Assembly (NCBI GenBank): GCA_013153675.1
Contig: JAADEA010000132.1
Span: forward strand, 1-9,115
Source: Campylobacterota bacterium
GTDB lineage: Bacteria > Campylobacterota > Campylobacteria > Campylobacterales > Sulfurovaceae
Reading direction: 5' to 3'
DNA: 9,115 nucleotides
Numbering within the stretch: the stretch's first letter is position 1; each line of letters opens with the position of its first letter. Below are positions 1-7,435 of this stretch, one piece after another. The notes under the pieces are model-generated. The model had not been told where the DNA came from and searched no databases. It saw only the letters and a list, made by a program, of their open reading frames with translations. The position numbers and the translations under genes are program-made.

Positions 1-51
1 ACCCATAATAGATTTGAGTTATGTTCTAAATTAATAGACGATATAAAATAA
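1..51 (+). pseudogene. metF: Duplicate C-terminal fragment of metF (16 codons plus stop)
   Basis: Read from base 1, the plus strand encodes THNRFELCSKLIDDIK followed by a TAA stop at 49-51. This is identical at the nucleotide level to the end of the minus-strand metF and shows what its natural ending should be: MetF stops right after the IDDIK sequence. The upstream part of this copy lies outside the window, so it may be a fragment at a contig edge or the end of a second, whole copy. Its value here is to define the true metF stop, which the longer minus-strand copy has lost. Confidence 0.85.
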
Positions 52-104
52 TCAGCTTTATTGGATAAAATTCAATCACAAAAATTTTTAAAAAGGATCT
101 TAAG

Positions 105-203
105 ATGCAAGAGTTTGTAGAGAGTATGAAAGAGAAATTAGCTCAAAAAAAGAGCGAATTATCATCTTTGGAAGAGGAGATTTTATATCGTCTATTAATT
201 TAG
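105..203 (+). pseudogene. Truncated start of the gene normally following metF; unknown coiled-coil-like protein
   Basis: An ATG at 105 is preceded by an AAGGA ribosome binding site (93-97) at seven-base spacing, so this is a genuine gene start. The first 25 codons (105-179) encode a highly charged, Glu/Lys-rich helical sequence beginning MQEFVESMKEKLAQKK, with a heptad-like pattern that suggests a coiled coil. At 179/180 the sequence switches to reversed metF, and the frame then runs seven more codons to a TAG at 201-203. Only the N-terminus is native and the rest of the gene is not in the window. It starts 53 bases after the metF stop on the same strand, so in the intact genome it probably follows metF in one operon. 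I do not recognise the family. Confidence 0.65.
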
Positions 204-1104
204 AACATAACTCAAATCTATTATGGGTCATTAAATGGATTTTTGGATTTATTTTAATTATCTCTTCTAAGATATTTTTAGAACTTTCATATCCTACTTC
301 ATACTCTTTTTTCTCTCCATCCATAGCTGCTAAATTCATCTCATCTATAAATTTTTTTGGAACATGAATCCCTGGAACTTTATCTGCTATAAAATTTAGG
401 GTTTTTGCTCTTACTACTGGGAATTGACCCAATATTAATATTGCCTCTTTTGCACTATCTCTAATGCTCTCTTTTTTAGCCTCTTCAAAAATCTCTATTA
501 ATCTTTGTGCATTTTCTCTATCAAATACTGGTTGGGTAATTATTGCTCTTGAACCATAATTTAATTTTTTTAACATTCTTTTTTGAAGAGTTTTAAAGTC
601 TCTTGCATAGGCATTACTCACGGCAAAAGGGATTATTGGTTTTGGCTTTGGATCGAGTTCTTTTCCTGAATAATCAAAACCGTTATTTAATCTATAAATA
701 ATGCTAAGCAGTAGTGTTGAATCTCTCTCTAAGACCCCTTTTACCTCTGGTTGATCACTAAGCTTTGCTGGATCTCCTGTTAGAGCTAATATAATTCTAA
801 TATCAAAATCATTTGCTCCAAGTAAAGTAGATTGCAAGGAGAGTTTATTTCTATCTCTCATACTCATTGTTGCAATAACTGGTTTTTTAAACTCTTGTTG
901 AATTTTAATTGAGCTAAGGATAGATGACATTTTTAATTTTGCCAAAGGATTATCTGTAACACTAAATCCATCTACTTTTTGATAAATTTTGCTCTCTTTT
1001 ATCTTATCTATTACAGGTTTTATAGATGCTCCATGAGGTGGAGTTATCTCTACTGTAATAAATAGCTTATTGCTATGGAGTTTTTCGCAAAATTTTTTAA
1101 ACAT
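181..1104 (-). CDS. metF: Methylenetetrahydrofolate reductase, lacking its natural stop codon
   Basis: This is the FAD-dependent enzyme that reduces 5,10-methylene-THF to 5-methyl-THF, the methyl donor for methionine synthesis; it is cytosolic. The native 308 residues cover one MetF TIM-barrel domain of the usual bacterial length. Visible family landmarks are VEITPPHG near residue 18 (the glutamate is the expected proton-donor position), LTGDPAK at 109-114, ITQPVFD at 189-195 and GIHVPKK at 245-251. I chose ATG at 1104 over the GTG one codon earlier; the upstream AAAGAGAG is a modest ribosome binding site. The natural stop is missing: after the last native codon (181-183) the frame continues for 26 unrelated residues, ending at TAA 100-102, because of the inverted junction. 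That tail should not be treated as protein. The gene is divergent from serB, which supplies serine and hence one-carbon units. Confidence 0.93.
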
Positions 1105-1116
1105 CACTCTCTTTCT

Positions 1117-1172
1117 TTATTGGATTTTACAAATTCAAGTTATAATTTTAGCCAAAAAAAGATTTATAAGGA
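1117..1172 (+). promoter_or_regulatory. Divergent metF/serB intergenic region with candidate serB promoter and ribosome binding site
   Basis: A perfect TATAAT -10 box lies at 1141-1146 on the plus strand. There is no good -35 box, only a T-rich stretch around 1111-1128, which is common for sigma-70 promoters in Campylobacterota. Transcription would start near 1153, leaving a leader of about 30 bases that contains an AAGGA ribosome binding site (1168-1172) nine bases before the serB ATG. On the opposite strand a weaker TAAAAT box around 1124-1129 could serve metF. The metF call is much less certain than the serB one. Confidence 0.5.
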
Positions 1173-1181
1173 TAGATCTAT

Positions 1182-1811
1182 ATGAAGTTAGCTGTATTTG
1201 ATTTTGATTCTACCTTAATGGATGGAGAGACTATCGATTTTTTAGCTGCTGAGCTTGGATTAGAGGAGGAGGTTGCTCATATTACAAAAAAGGCTATGGA
1301 AGGAGAGCTGGATTTTTTTAAATCTTTAGTAGCAAGAGTTGCTCTTTTAGAAGGATTGCCAGTAGTTAGAGTAGATGAGATTTGTCGCTCTTTGCCTTTA
1401 GTAGAGGGGGCAAAGGAGACAGTTGGAGCGCTTAAAGAGATGGGCTTTAAGGTTGTCTGTTTTTCTGGAGGTTTTAGAAATGCAACAGCTCCAATTAGTA
1501 AATATTTAGGAATTGATGCTGATTTTGCAAACTATTTACACCAAGAAGATGGTATTTTAACAGGTAGAGTGGGTGGAGAGATGATGTTTGGCGACTCAAA
1601 AGGTAAAATGCTTGTTAGATTGCAGCGTCTTTTAGATATTGATTCTTCTAAAACTTTGGTAGTTGGAGATGGAGCAAATGATTTGAGTATGTTTTCTCAT
1701 GCAAAATATAGAGTTGCATTTTGTGCAAAAGAGGTTTTAAAAGAGGCTGCAAATTATGTGGTAGATAAAAAAGATTTAAGAGAGGTTATAAAAGTAGCAA
1801 ATGAAGTATAA
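1182..1811 (+). CDS. serB: Phosphoserine phosphatase
   Basis: The product is a cytosolic HAD-superfamily phosphatase that hydrolyses L-phosphoserine to serine, the last step of serine synthesis from 3-phosphoglycerate. All four HAD motifs are visible: motif I DFDSTL with nucleophile Asp7 and acid Asp9, motif II with Ser95 in CFSGG, motif III with Lys140 in DSKGK, and motif IV GDGANDLSM (162-170) with Asp163 and Asp167. The C-terminal AFCAKEVLKEAA and KKDLREV segments match the SerB subfamily rather than a generic HAD enzyme. At 209 residues it is the short type without an N-terminal ACT domain. It starts nine bases after AAGGA and its last codons overlap the next gene by 11 bp, implying co-translation with the transporter. 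Confidence 0.93.
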   Translation: MKLAVFDFDSTLMDGETIDFLAAELGLEEEVAHITKKAMEGELDFFKSLVARVALLEGLPVVRVDEICRSLPLVEGAKETVGALKEMGFKVVCFSGGFRNATAPISKYLGIDADFANYLHQEDGILTGRVGGEMMFGDSKGKMLVRLQRLLDIDSSKTLVVGDGANDLSMFSHAKYRVAFCAKEVLKEAANYVVDKKDLREVIKVANEV

Positions 1812-3549
1812 CCTCTCTTTAAAATCTCTCTTAAAAGAGCTTTTGGGATATAGAAAAAATATTATTTTAGGAAATATATTAGCAATTGGAGCTACAACTC
1901 TTACAGTCTTAATCCCTCTTTTTATCCCTATTTTGGTAGATGAGCTTTTACTTGGTAAGAATCATCATGTAATAGAATTTATTAAGAGCCATTTTTTTGA
2001 GCTTTCACTTAGTGGATATGTATTTTTATTTTTAATAATAACTCTTTTTCTAAGGGCTCTTGGGGTATTTTTTGCGATTTGGCAAAATAAACTTTTTATA
2101 GAAACATCTAAATCTATTACCTATAAGCTTAGAATAAAAGCTATTGATCATTTAAAGAGAGTAAGATTAAAAGAGTATGAAGAGATGGAAAGCGGAGGGG
2201 TTGTTTCAAGATTAATAAGTGATATTGATACTATTGATAATTTTATTGGAGTAACAATTAGTAAGCTTATTGTCTCTATTTTAGTGTTGCTCTTTACTTC
2301 AATTGTTTTAATTATAATTAATTGGAAATTGGCTCTATTTATTATCTTAACCAATCCAATTGTTGTATATTTTACTGCTAAAATGGCAAGAAGAGTTGGT
2401 TTTTTAAAAAGAGAAGAAAATAGAGCAATAGAGAAATTTAGTGAGCTTTTAAATGAGGTATTGACTCTCTTTTGGCAAATTAGAGCCTCTAACAAGGAGG
2501 ATTACTTTTTTGATAGGGTAAAAAAGAGAGCTCTTTTATTAAGAGATAAAGCAATAGATTTTGCATATAGAAGTGATAGAGCAATTAGAGTCTCTTTTTT
2601 AATATTTTTAAGTGGATATGAGTTATTTAGATCAATGGGAATTTTGGCTGTGGCATATTCAAACTTGTCAATAGGATTAATGCTTGCTATCTTTGGCTAT
2701 TTGTGGATAATGATGACTCCTACTCAAGATATAATAAATTTTCAATATGCCCTTGCCAATGCAAAAAGTGCAATAAAAAGAGTAAATGAGATTTTTGATC
2801 TTCCTATTGAAAAGAGCGGTAATAAAGATCCTTTTTTTAAGGATGTAGAGATTAAAGGAGAAGATATTAGATTTAGATATGAGGATAAAGATATACTAAA
2901 AGGTGTTAGCTTCTATTTTAAACCAAAAGGAAAGATAGCAATTGTTGGTCCAAGTGGAAGTGGAAAGACCACATTGGCAAATTTATTAGTTGGATTTTAT
3001 ATGCCAGATAGTGGTAAATTAAAATATAATCAAATAGATATTAAAGATATAAATTTAAAAATTTTAAGAGAGAAGGTCCATTTGATTTTACAATCTCCAA
3101 AGCTTTTTAATGATACAATGCGCTTTAATTTAACCTTGGGCAAGAGCTTTAGCCAAGAAGAGATCAAAAAGGCAATAAAACTTGTAAATTTAGATACTCT
3201 AATAGCTTCTATGCCCCATGGCTTAGATACAAAGATAGGAAGAGATGGTATTAAGCTAAGTGGAGGACAGCGTCAAAGAGTAGCTATTGCAAGAATGATT
3301 CTTCAAAATCCTCAGGTAGTTATTTTTGATGAATCTACCTCTGCTTTAGATTATCATAGCGAAGAGCAAATTTTTAAAAATTTAGAAGAGTTTTTAAGAG
3401 ATAAAATGGTTATTATTATTGCCCATCGTTTAAGTACTATTGAAAAGTGTGAAGATATTTTGGTTTTAGAAGATGGAGTGGTTAAAGATTTTGGCTCGTG
3501 GGATGAGTTAAGAAAAAAAGAAGAGGGCTATTTTGCCCAAATGATATAG
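1801..3549 (+). CDS. ABC-type half transporter: fused six-helix membrane domain and ATPase (MsbA-like exporter)
   Basis: This is an inner-membrane half transporter expected to work as a dimer. The N-terminal 320 residues hold about six hydrophobic helices (roughly 20-46, 71-93, 150-172, 174-195, 262-286, 290-309), typical of a type IV exporter. The C-terminal ATPase has an A-loop tyrosine (about 360), Walker A GPSGSGKT (383-390), a Q-loop in LILQSP, signature LSGGQ (486-490), Walker B VVIFDE with Asp510 and catalytic Glu511, a D-loop SALD and switch His542. All catalytic residues are intact, so it should be an active ATPase. The 582-residue length fits MsbA-type lipid or multidrug exporters, but the substrate cannot be read from sequence. 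It overlaps serB by 11 bp and lies 13 bp before uppP; the uppP neighbour makes a lipid or envelope substrate plausible but unproven. Confidence 0.9.
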   Translation: MKYNLSLKSLLKELLGYRKNIILGNILAIGATTLTVLIPLFIPILVDELLLGKNHHVIEFIKSHFFELSLSGYVFLFLIITLFLRALGVFFAIWQNKLFIETSKSITYKLRIKAIDHLKRVRLKEYEEMESGGVVSRLISDIDTIDNFIGVTISKLIVSILVLLFTSIVLIIINWKLALFIILTNPIVVYFTAKMARRVGFLKREENRAIEKFSELLNEVLTLFWQIRASNKEDYFFDRVKKRALLLRDKAIDFAYRSDRAIRVSFLIFLSGYELFRSMGILAVAYSNLSIGLMLAIFGYLWIMMTPTQDIINFQYALANAKSAIKRVNEIFDLPIEKSGNKDPFFKDVEIKGEDIRFRYEDKDILKGVSFYFKPKGKIAIVGPSGSGKTTLANLLVGFYMPDSGKLKYNQIDIKDINLKILREKVHLILQSPKLFNDTMRFNLTLGKSFSQEEIKKAIKLVNLDTLIASMPHGLDTKIGRDGIKLSGGQRQRVAIARMILQNPQVVIFDESTSALDYHSEEQIFKNLEEFLRDKMVIIIAHRLSTIEKCEDILVLEDGVVKDFGSWDELRKKEEGYFAQMI

Positions 3550-3562
3550 TTTAGGAGTTTTA

Positions 3563-4330
3563 ATGGATTTAGTTCAATCTATTATTATTGGAGTAGTAGA
3601 AGGATTTACTGAATTTTTGCCTATCTCTTCTACTGGGCATATGATTGTAGTTAGTAAATTTTTAGGAGTTGCTCAAAATGATTTAAATAAGGCTTTTGAG
3701 GTAATTATTCAATTTGCGGCAATTTTAGCAGTAGTTATTTTATATAAAGATAAGCTCTCTTTATCAAATATCTCTTTGTGGAAGAAGATTTTAGTGGCTT
3801 TTGCTCCCTTATTAATAGTAGGATATATCTTTAAAGATCAAATTAAGGCTCTTTTTAATGTAGAGCTTGTTGCTTGGATGTTTATAATAGGAGGTATTGT
3901 CTTTTTAATTGTAGAATATTTTTATAATGAAAAAGATAGAAAAATTAGAAGTTTAGATGAGATAGGATATAAAGAGGCACTATTTATAGGTATTGCTCAA
4001 CTCTTTTCTCTAATTCCTGGAACATCAAGGGCAGGTTCTACAATTGTTGGAGGATTGTTAGCTAAGCTTGATAGAAGAAGTGCTACTGAGTTTTCATTTC
4101 TTTTAGCCATTCCAGTAATGGGGGCAGTAAGTGGATATGATCTATTAAAACACTATAAAGAATTCTTAGATATTAATTGGGGTGTATATTTAGTTGGATT
4201 TTTTACTGCATTTGTTGTTGCATATTTTACAATTAAGCTATTTTTAGAGTTTATATCAAGATTTAATTTTATCCCTTTTGCTATTTATAGAATTATTTTT
4301 GGAATCTTTCTCCTTTTATATTTTAATTAG
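3563..4330 (+). CDS. uppP: Undecaprenyl-diphosphatase (BacA/UppP family)
   Basis: This integral membrane phosphatase converts undecaprenyl diphosphate to undecaprenyl phosphate, recycling the lipid carrier used for peptidoglycan and surface polysaccharides; overproduction of the family gives bacitracin resistance. Two family signatures are clear. One is the N-terminal EGFTEFLPISSTGHM (13-27), containing the catalytic glutamates and His26. The other is PGTSRAG (152-158), with the phosphate-binding arginine. About seven or eight hydrophobic helices span the 255 residues, close to the usual family length. The start has a strong AGGAG (3553-3557) five bases upstream. It follows the ABC transporter by 13 bp and is probably in the same operon. 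Confidence 0.94.
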   Translation: MDLVQSIIIGVVEGFTEFLPISSTGHMIVVSKFLGVAQNDLNKAFEVIIQFAAILAVVILYKDKLSLSNISLWKKILVAFAPLLIVGYIFKDQIKALFNVELVAWMFIIGGIVFLIVEYFYNEKDRKIRSLDEIGYKEALFIGIAQLFSLIPGTSRAGSTIVGGLLAKLDRRSATEFSFLLAIPVMGAVSGYDLLKHYKEFLDINWGVYLVGFFTAFVVAYFTIKLFLEFISRFNFIPFAIYRIIFGIFLLLYFN

Positions 4331-4332
4331 AT

Positions 4333-4364
4333 TTTTTTTACTCTCTTGAGGGAGGGTAAAGGAA
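4333..4364 (+). promoter_or_regulatory. Stem-loop in the leader of the DEAD-box helicase gene
   Basis: Bases 4337-4345 pair with 4352-4360 in a nine-base stem (one G-T wobble) around a TTGAGG loop. The T-run to its left can extend pairing with the purine-rich right side to about 13 pairs, using more wobbles. It lies between the uppP stop and the helicase ribosome binding site AAAGG (4374-4378), and the next gene starts at 4385. No T-run follows the hairpin on either strand, so it does not look like an intrinsic terminator. An RNA structure affecting helicase expression or mRNA processing is possible. Confidence 0.4.
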
Positions 4365-4384
4365 GTTTGATATAAAGGTATTTA

Positions 4385-5755
4385 ATGCAATTTAAGGATT
4401 TTGATTTTCATCCAAAACTTTTAAGAGGAATTGATTCAATGGGTTTTAGAGAGCCAAGTCCCATTCAAAAAGAGGCAATTCCTTATATATTAGAAGGATA
4501 TGATCTAATAGGACAGGCTCATACAGGTACGGGAAAGACTGCTGCTTTTGCTCTTCCTATTTTAGATAAGATAGCAAAAGGAGAGATTGATAAGGCTTTA
4601 ATTATTGTGCCAACAAGGGAGCTTGCTACACAAGTTAGTGATGAGGTATTTTATCTTGGAAAGTATATTCCAATTAAGAGTGTAGCAATTTATGGAGGAG
4701 TTGGTTATAAAAGACAACTTGATTTTATAAAAAGAGGAGCTAAAGTAGTAGTGGCTACTCCTGGAAGATTAAAAGATCTATATAAAAAAGGTAAATTGGA
4801 TAATTTTAACCCTGAAGTTGTTGTTTTAGATGAAGCAGATGAGATGCTTGATATGGGATTTTTAGATGATATTAGGGATATTTTTGAATATATTCCTCAA
4901 AATAGACAAACCCTCCTATTTTCTGCTACTATGCCAAAACCGATTTTAGATCTATCTAAACAGATTTTATATAATCCAAAGAGTGTATCTGTAATTAAAA
5001 AGGGAGAGAATACAAAAAATAGCGATATAGAGCAATTTTATTATGTAATAGATGAAGAGCAAAGAGATGAGGCTATTGTAGAGCTTTTAGAGATAGAAGA
5101 TTATAATAAAGCTCTTATATTTTGTAGGACAAAAAAAGAGACAGATAGATTAAGTGATCACCTAAAAGCGCTTGGATTTAGAGTAGAGGGGCTTCATGGA
5201 GATATAGAGCAGCGCTCAAGAGAGAAAATTATTAAAGCTTTTAAAAAGAGAGAGATAGATATTTTAGTAGCCACAGATGTTGCAGCAAGAGGGTTAGATA
5301 TTAAAGATGTAAATTTGGTATTTAATTATCATATCCCTTTTGATCCTCAAAGTTATGTTCATAGAATTGGTAGAACAGGAAGAGCAGGCAAAAAGGGAAA
5401 AGCAATTACATTAGTATCTCCTTTAGAATTTAAAGAGCTAAATAAAATAAAAAAAGAGGTAGGGGCTAAGTTAGAACTAAAAAGTTTAAAAGTTGAACCA
5501 AAGAGATTAGATCAAGAGTCAATTGGTGAATTAAAGTATAAATTATCATTAGTTGAGAATATTGAAGATATTGATGAGGTGTTTAATAAATTGAGTGATG
5601 ATGAGTTAAAAAGGGCAGTTAGTTACTTTATTAAAAAAGAGAAGATTGCATCTATAAATTCAATAGGTTATGATGCAGATGAGGTAAAAAAATTAATTTC
5701 AATCTATCAAAATAGTAATAAAAGAACTTCTCGTACAAGAAGAAGAGGTAGGTAA
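4385..5755 (+). CDS. DEAD-box ATP-dependent RNA helicase
   Basis: This cytosolic RNA helicase, similar to the DeaD/CsdA and RhlE types, remodels RNA duplexes in ribosome assembly, mRNA decay or cold adaptation. All core motifs are present and intact: Q motif with PSPIQ (25-29), motif I AHTGTGKT (45-52), Ia PTREL (76-80), Ib TPGR (125-128), II DEAD (149-152), III SAT (180-182), IV IFCRTK (245-250), V ATDVAARGLD (296-305) and VI HRIGRTGRAG (326-335). After the core comes a tail of roughly 90 residues, ending in an Arg-rich stretch TSRTRRRGR that probably helps bind RNA. The family-wide core does not tell which member it is, and no clear DbpA-type RNA-binding domain is seen, so no gene symbol is given. 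It follows uppP by 54 bp and has AAAGG six bases before the start. Confidence 0.93.
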   Translation: MQFKDFDFHPKLLRGIDSMGFREPSPIQKEAIPYILEGYDLIGQAHTGTGKTAAFALPILDKIAKGEIDKALIIVPTRELATQVSDEVFYLGKYIPIKSVAIYGGVGYKRQLDFIKRGAKVVVATPGRLKDLYKKGKLDNFNPEVVVLDEADEMLDMGFLDDIRDIFEYIPQNRQTLLFSATMPKPILDLSKQILYNPKSVSVIKKGENTKNSDIEQFYYVIDEEQRDEAIVELLEIEDYNKALIFCRTKKETDRLSDHLKALGFRVEGLHGDIEQRSREKIIKAFKKREIDILVATDVAARGLDIKDVNLVFNYHIPFDPQSYVHRIGRTGRAGKKGKAITLVSPLEFKELNKIKKEVGAKLELKSLKVEPKRLDQESIGELKYKLSLVENIEDIDEVFNKLSDDELKRAVSYFIKKEKIASINSIGYDADEVKKLISIYQNSNKRTSRTRRRGR

Positions 5756-5771
5756 TAAAAGAGATTTTTTT

Positions 5772-5832
5772 AGAAATTTCTGGTAATATTTCTTTGAGCC
5801 AATTAGGCTTTAACTTTTAAGTAAGTGAGGAG
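5772..5832 (+). promoter_or_regulatory. Candidate extended -10 promoter and leader of pckA
   Basis: TGG followed by TAATAT (5781-5789) forms an extended -10 element with no convincing -35, placing a start near 5796 and a leader of about 40 bases. A perfect 10-bp palindrome AGAAATTTCT (5772-5781) overlaps the upstream edge of the element and could be an operator, although such AT-rich palindromes occur by chance. The leader has a short AGCC/GGCT hairpin (5797-5811) and a strong AGGAG (5828-5832) close to the ATG. The 80-base gap after the helicase stop, unlike the tight spacing downstream, supports a new transcription unit here. Confidence 0.4.
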
Positions 5833-5835
5833 AAG

Positions 5836-7425
5836 ATGGAAAATATAACTCCCCGTGGGGTTGAAAAGTTAGGCTTAGAAAATATAGGAAAGATCTTTTA
5901 TAACCCTTCTTATGAAGCCTTAGCTAAAGCTGAAGCGAGTGAGTGTAATTTTACTAATAATAATACTGCTGCGGTAGATACTGGAATATTTACAGGTAGA
6001 AGCCCCAAAGATAAATATTTTGTATATCAAAAACCATCAAGTAGGCATATTGCATGGGGGGATATAAACCAGCCAATCTGTCCAGAGGTCTTTGATGACC
6101 TATATGAAATAGCAAAAAAACAGCTATCTAATAAAGATATCTATATAGTTGATGTATTTGTAGGTGCAAGTAAAAAGAGTAGAAGAAAAATAAGATTTAT
6201 TACAGAGCTTGCATGGCAGGCTCACTTTATTGAGAATATGTTTATATTGCCTACAAAAGAGGAGCTTGAAAATTTTGAGCCAGATTTTGTAGTATATAAT
6301 GCTTGTAAGGCAGTAGATAAAGATTATAAGGCTCATGCTCTAAATTCGGAAGTTTTTGTTGTATTTAATATAGAAGAGGGTATAGGTTTAATTGGTGGTA
6401 CCTACTATGGTGGAGAGATGAAAAAAGGTATCTTTACAATGATGAACTATTGGCTTCCTCTTGAGGGGAAATTATCAATGCATTGCTCTGCCAATGTGGG
6501 GAAAGATAAAGATGTTTGTCTATTTTTTGGTCTTTCTGGAACAGGAAAGACAACCCTCTCTACTGATCCTCAAAGAGCTCTAATTGGAGATGATGAGCAT
6601 GGTTGGGATGATGAGGGTATTTTTAATTTTGAGGGTGGATGTTATGCTAAAGTTATAGATCTAAACCCTAAAAAAGAGCCAGATATCTATAATGCAATAA
6701 AGCCTGGAGCTTTGTTAGAAAATGTTGTAATAGATAAAGATGGAAATGTAGATTTTAAAGACTCTTCAAAGACAGAAAATACAAGAGTTAGTTATCCAAT
6801 AGAACATATAAAAAATCATGAGCCAACTCTTATGGGAGGTCATCCTAAAAATATTATTTTCCTTACGGCTGATGCTTTTGGGGTATTGCCTCCTGTTAGC
6901 AAGCTAACAAGAGAGCAAGCAATGTATTACTTTTTAAGTGGATATACTGCAAAGGTAGCTGGTACAGAAAGAGGAATTAAAGAGCCAGTTGCTACATTTA
7001 GTGCTTGCTTTGGAGAGGCATTTTTACCATTACATCCAACAGTATATGCAAAGCTTTTAGGCGAAAAGATACAAAAGCATGATGTAAATGTATATTTGGT
7101 AAATACTGGATGGAGTGGTGGAAAGTATGGAGTTGGAAAAAGAATGGATATTGATGATACAAGAGCTTGTGTTAGAGCTATATTAGATGGCTCTATTAAT
7201 GATGCTGAATTTGAGACTTTGCCAATTTTTAATTTACAAATTCCAAAAAAGATAAATGGCATTAGCAATAATGATATATTAAATCCAATTAATACATGGG
7301 AAAATAAAGAAGAGTATATGGAGACTCTAAAAGAGCTTGCTTCAATGTTTATTGAGAATTTTAAAAGATATAGTGATGCTGGAGATGAATTTGACTACTC
7401 AAAGGCGGGACCTAAACTTGATTAA
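5836..7425 (+). CDS. pckA: Phosphoenolpyruvate carboxykinase (ATP)
   Basis: This cytosolic enzyme interconverts oxaloacetate plus ATP with PEP, CO2 and ADP. It is gluconeogenic, or in organisms fixing carbon by the reductive TCA cycle it can feed PEP to biosynthesis. The 529 residues match the usual ATP-type length. Visible active-site elements are Arg55 in FTGRSPKDK, the metal-binding lysine in GGEMKKG (192-198), His216 in SMHCSAN, the P-loop GLSGTGKTT (232-240) with Lys238, the kinase-2 metal site DDEHGW (252-257) with Asp253, and Arg317 in NTRVSYP. These place it in the ATP-dependent rather than the GTP-dependent family. A strong AGGAG precedes the start. It heads a run in which three smaller genes follow with gaps of about 10 bp or overlaps, so they are probably co-transcribed. 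Confidence 0.97.
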   Translation: MENITPRGVEKLGLENIGKIFYNPSYEALAKAEASECNFTNNNTAAVDTGIFTGRSPKDKYFVYQKPSSRHIAWGDINQPICPEVFDDLYEIAKKQLSNKDIYIVDVFVGASKKSRRKIRFITELAWQAHFIENMFILPTKEELENFEPDFVVYNACKAVDKDYKAHALNSEVFVVFNIEEGIGLIGGTYYGGEMKKGIFTMMNYWLPLEGKLSMHCSANVGKDKDVCLFFGLSGTGKTTLSTDPQRALIGDDEHGWDDEGIFNFEGGCYAKVIDLNPKKEPDIYNAIKPGALLENVVIDKDGNVDFKDSSKTENTRVSYPIEHIKNHEPTLMGGHPKNIIFLTADAFGVLPPVSKLTREQAMYYFLSGYTAKVAGTERGIKEPVATFSACFGEAFLPLHPTVYAKLLGEKIQKHDVNVYLVNTGWSGGKYGVGKRMDIDDTRACVRAILDGSINDAEFETLPIFNLQIPKKINGISNNDILNPINTWENKEEYMETLKELASMFIENFKRYSDAGDEFDYSKAGPKLD

Positions 7426-7435
7426 GTGAGTTTTT

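Larger units (their letters stand above)
1..228. repeat. Perfect 49-bp inverted repeat (1-49 / 180-228) around a 130-bp segment; probable foldback chimera
   Basis: Bases 1-49 are the exact reverse complement of 180-228. Pairing fails at the next inner position (50 against 179). Both arms carry the end of metF: the left arm reads MetF C-terminal codons on the plus strand and the right arm reads the same codons on the minus strand inside the full-length gene. The 130 bp between them (50-179) hold the rest of the natural metF stop, an intergenic gap and the start of another gene. The outer boundary cannot be judged because the window starts at base 1, so the repeat may continue to the left. The arrangement looks like a fold-back of one locus onto itself, as made by whole-genome-amplification chimeras or by an assembler walking out of and back into one branch node. 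A real inverted duplication is possible. Confidence 0.9.

Noticed and set aside
1..228. Hairpin telomere of a linear replicon
   Set aside because: A covalently closed end would give palindromic sequence right up to the turn. Here the 130-bp centre is not self-complementary and contains a normal gene start.
2148..2495. Long open frame antisense to the ABC transporter
   Set aside because: It lies wholly inside an intact, motif-rich gene on the other strand, has a low-complexity Ser/Ile/Leu-rich translation and no ribosome binding site of note.
4331..4364. Intrinsic terminator between uppP and the helicase
   Set aside because: The T-run is on the wrong side of the stem for the plus strand, and the minus-strand reading gives a hairpin followed by A residues, so neither direction fits.
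5756..5771. Terminator after the DEAD-box helicase
   Set aside because: There is a T7 run, but only a four-base A-T stem (AAAA/TTTT) precedes it, too weak to call.
6124..7268. Two open frames antisense to pckA (6124-6336 and 6927-7268)
   Set aside because: Both are shadows of a highly conserved gene; their translations show no domain and their composition follows the opposite-strand codons.
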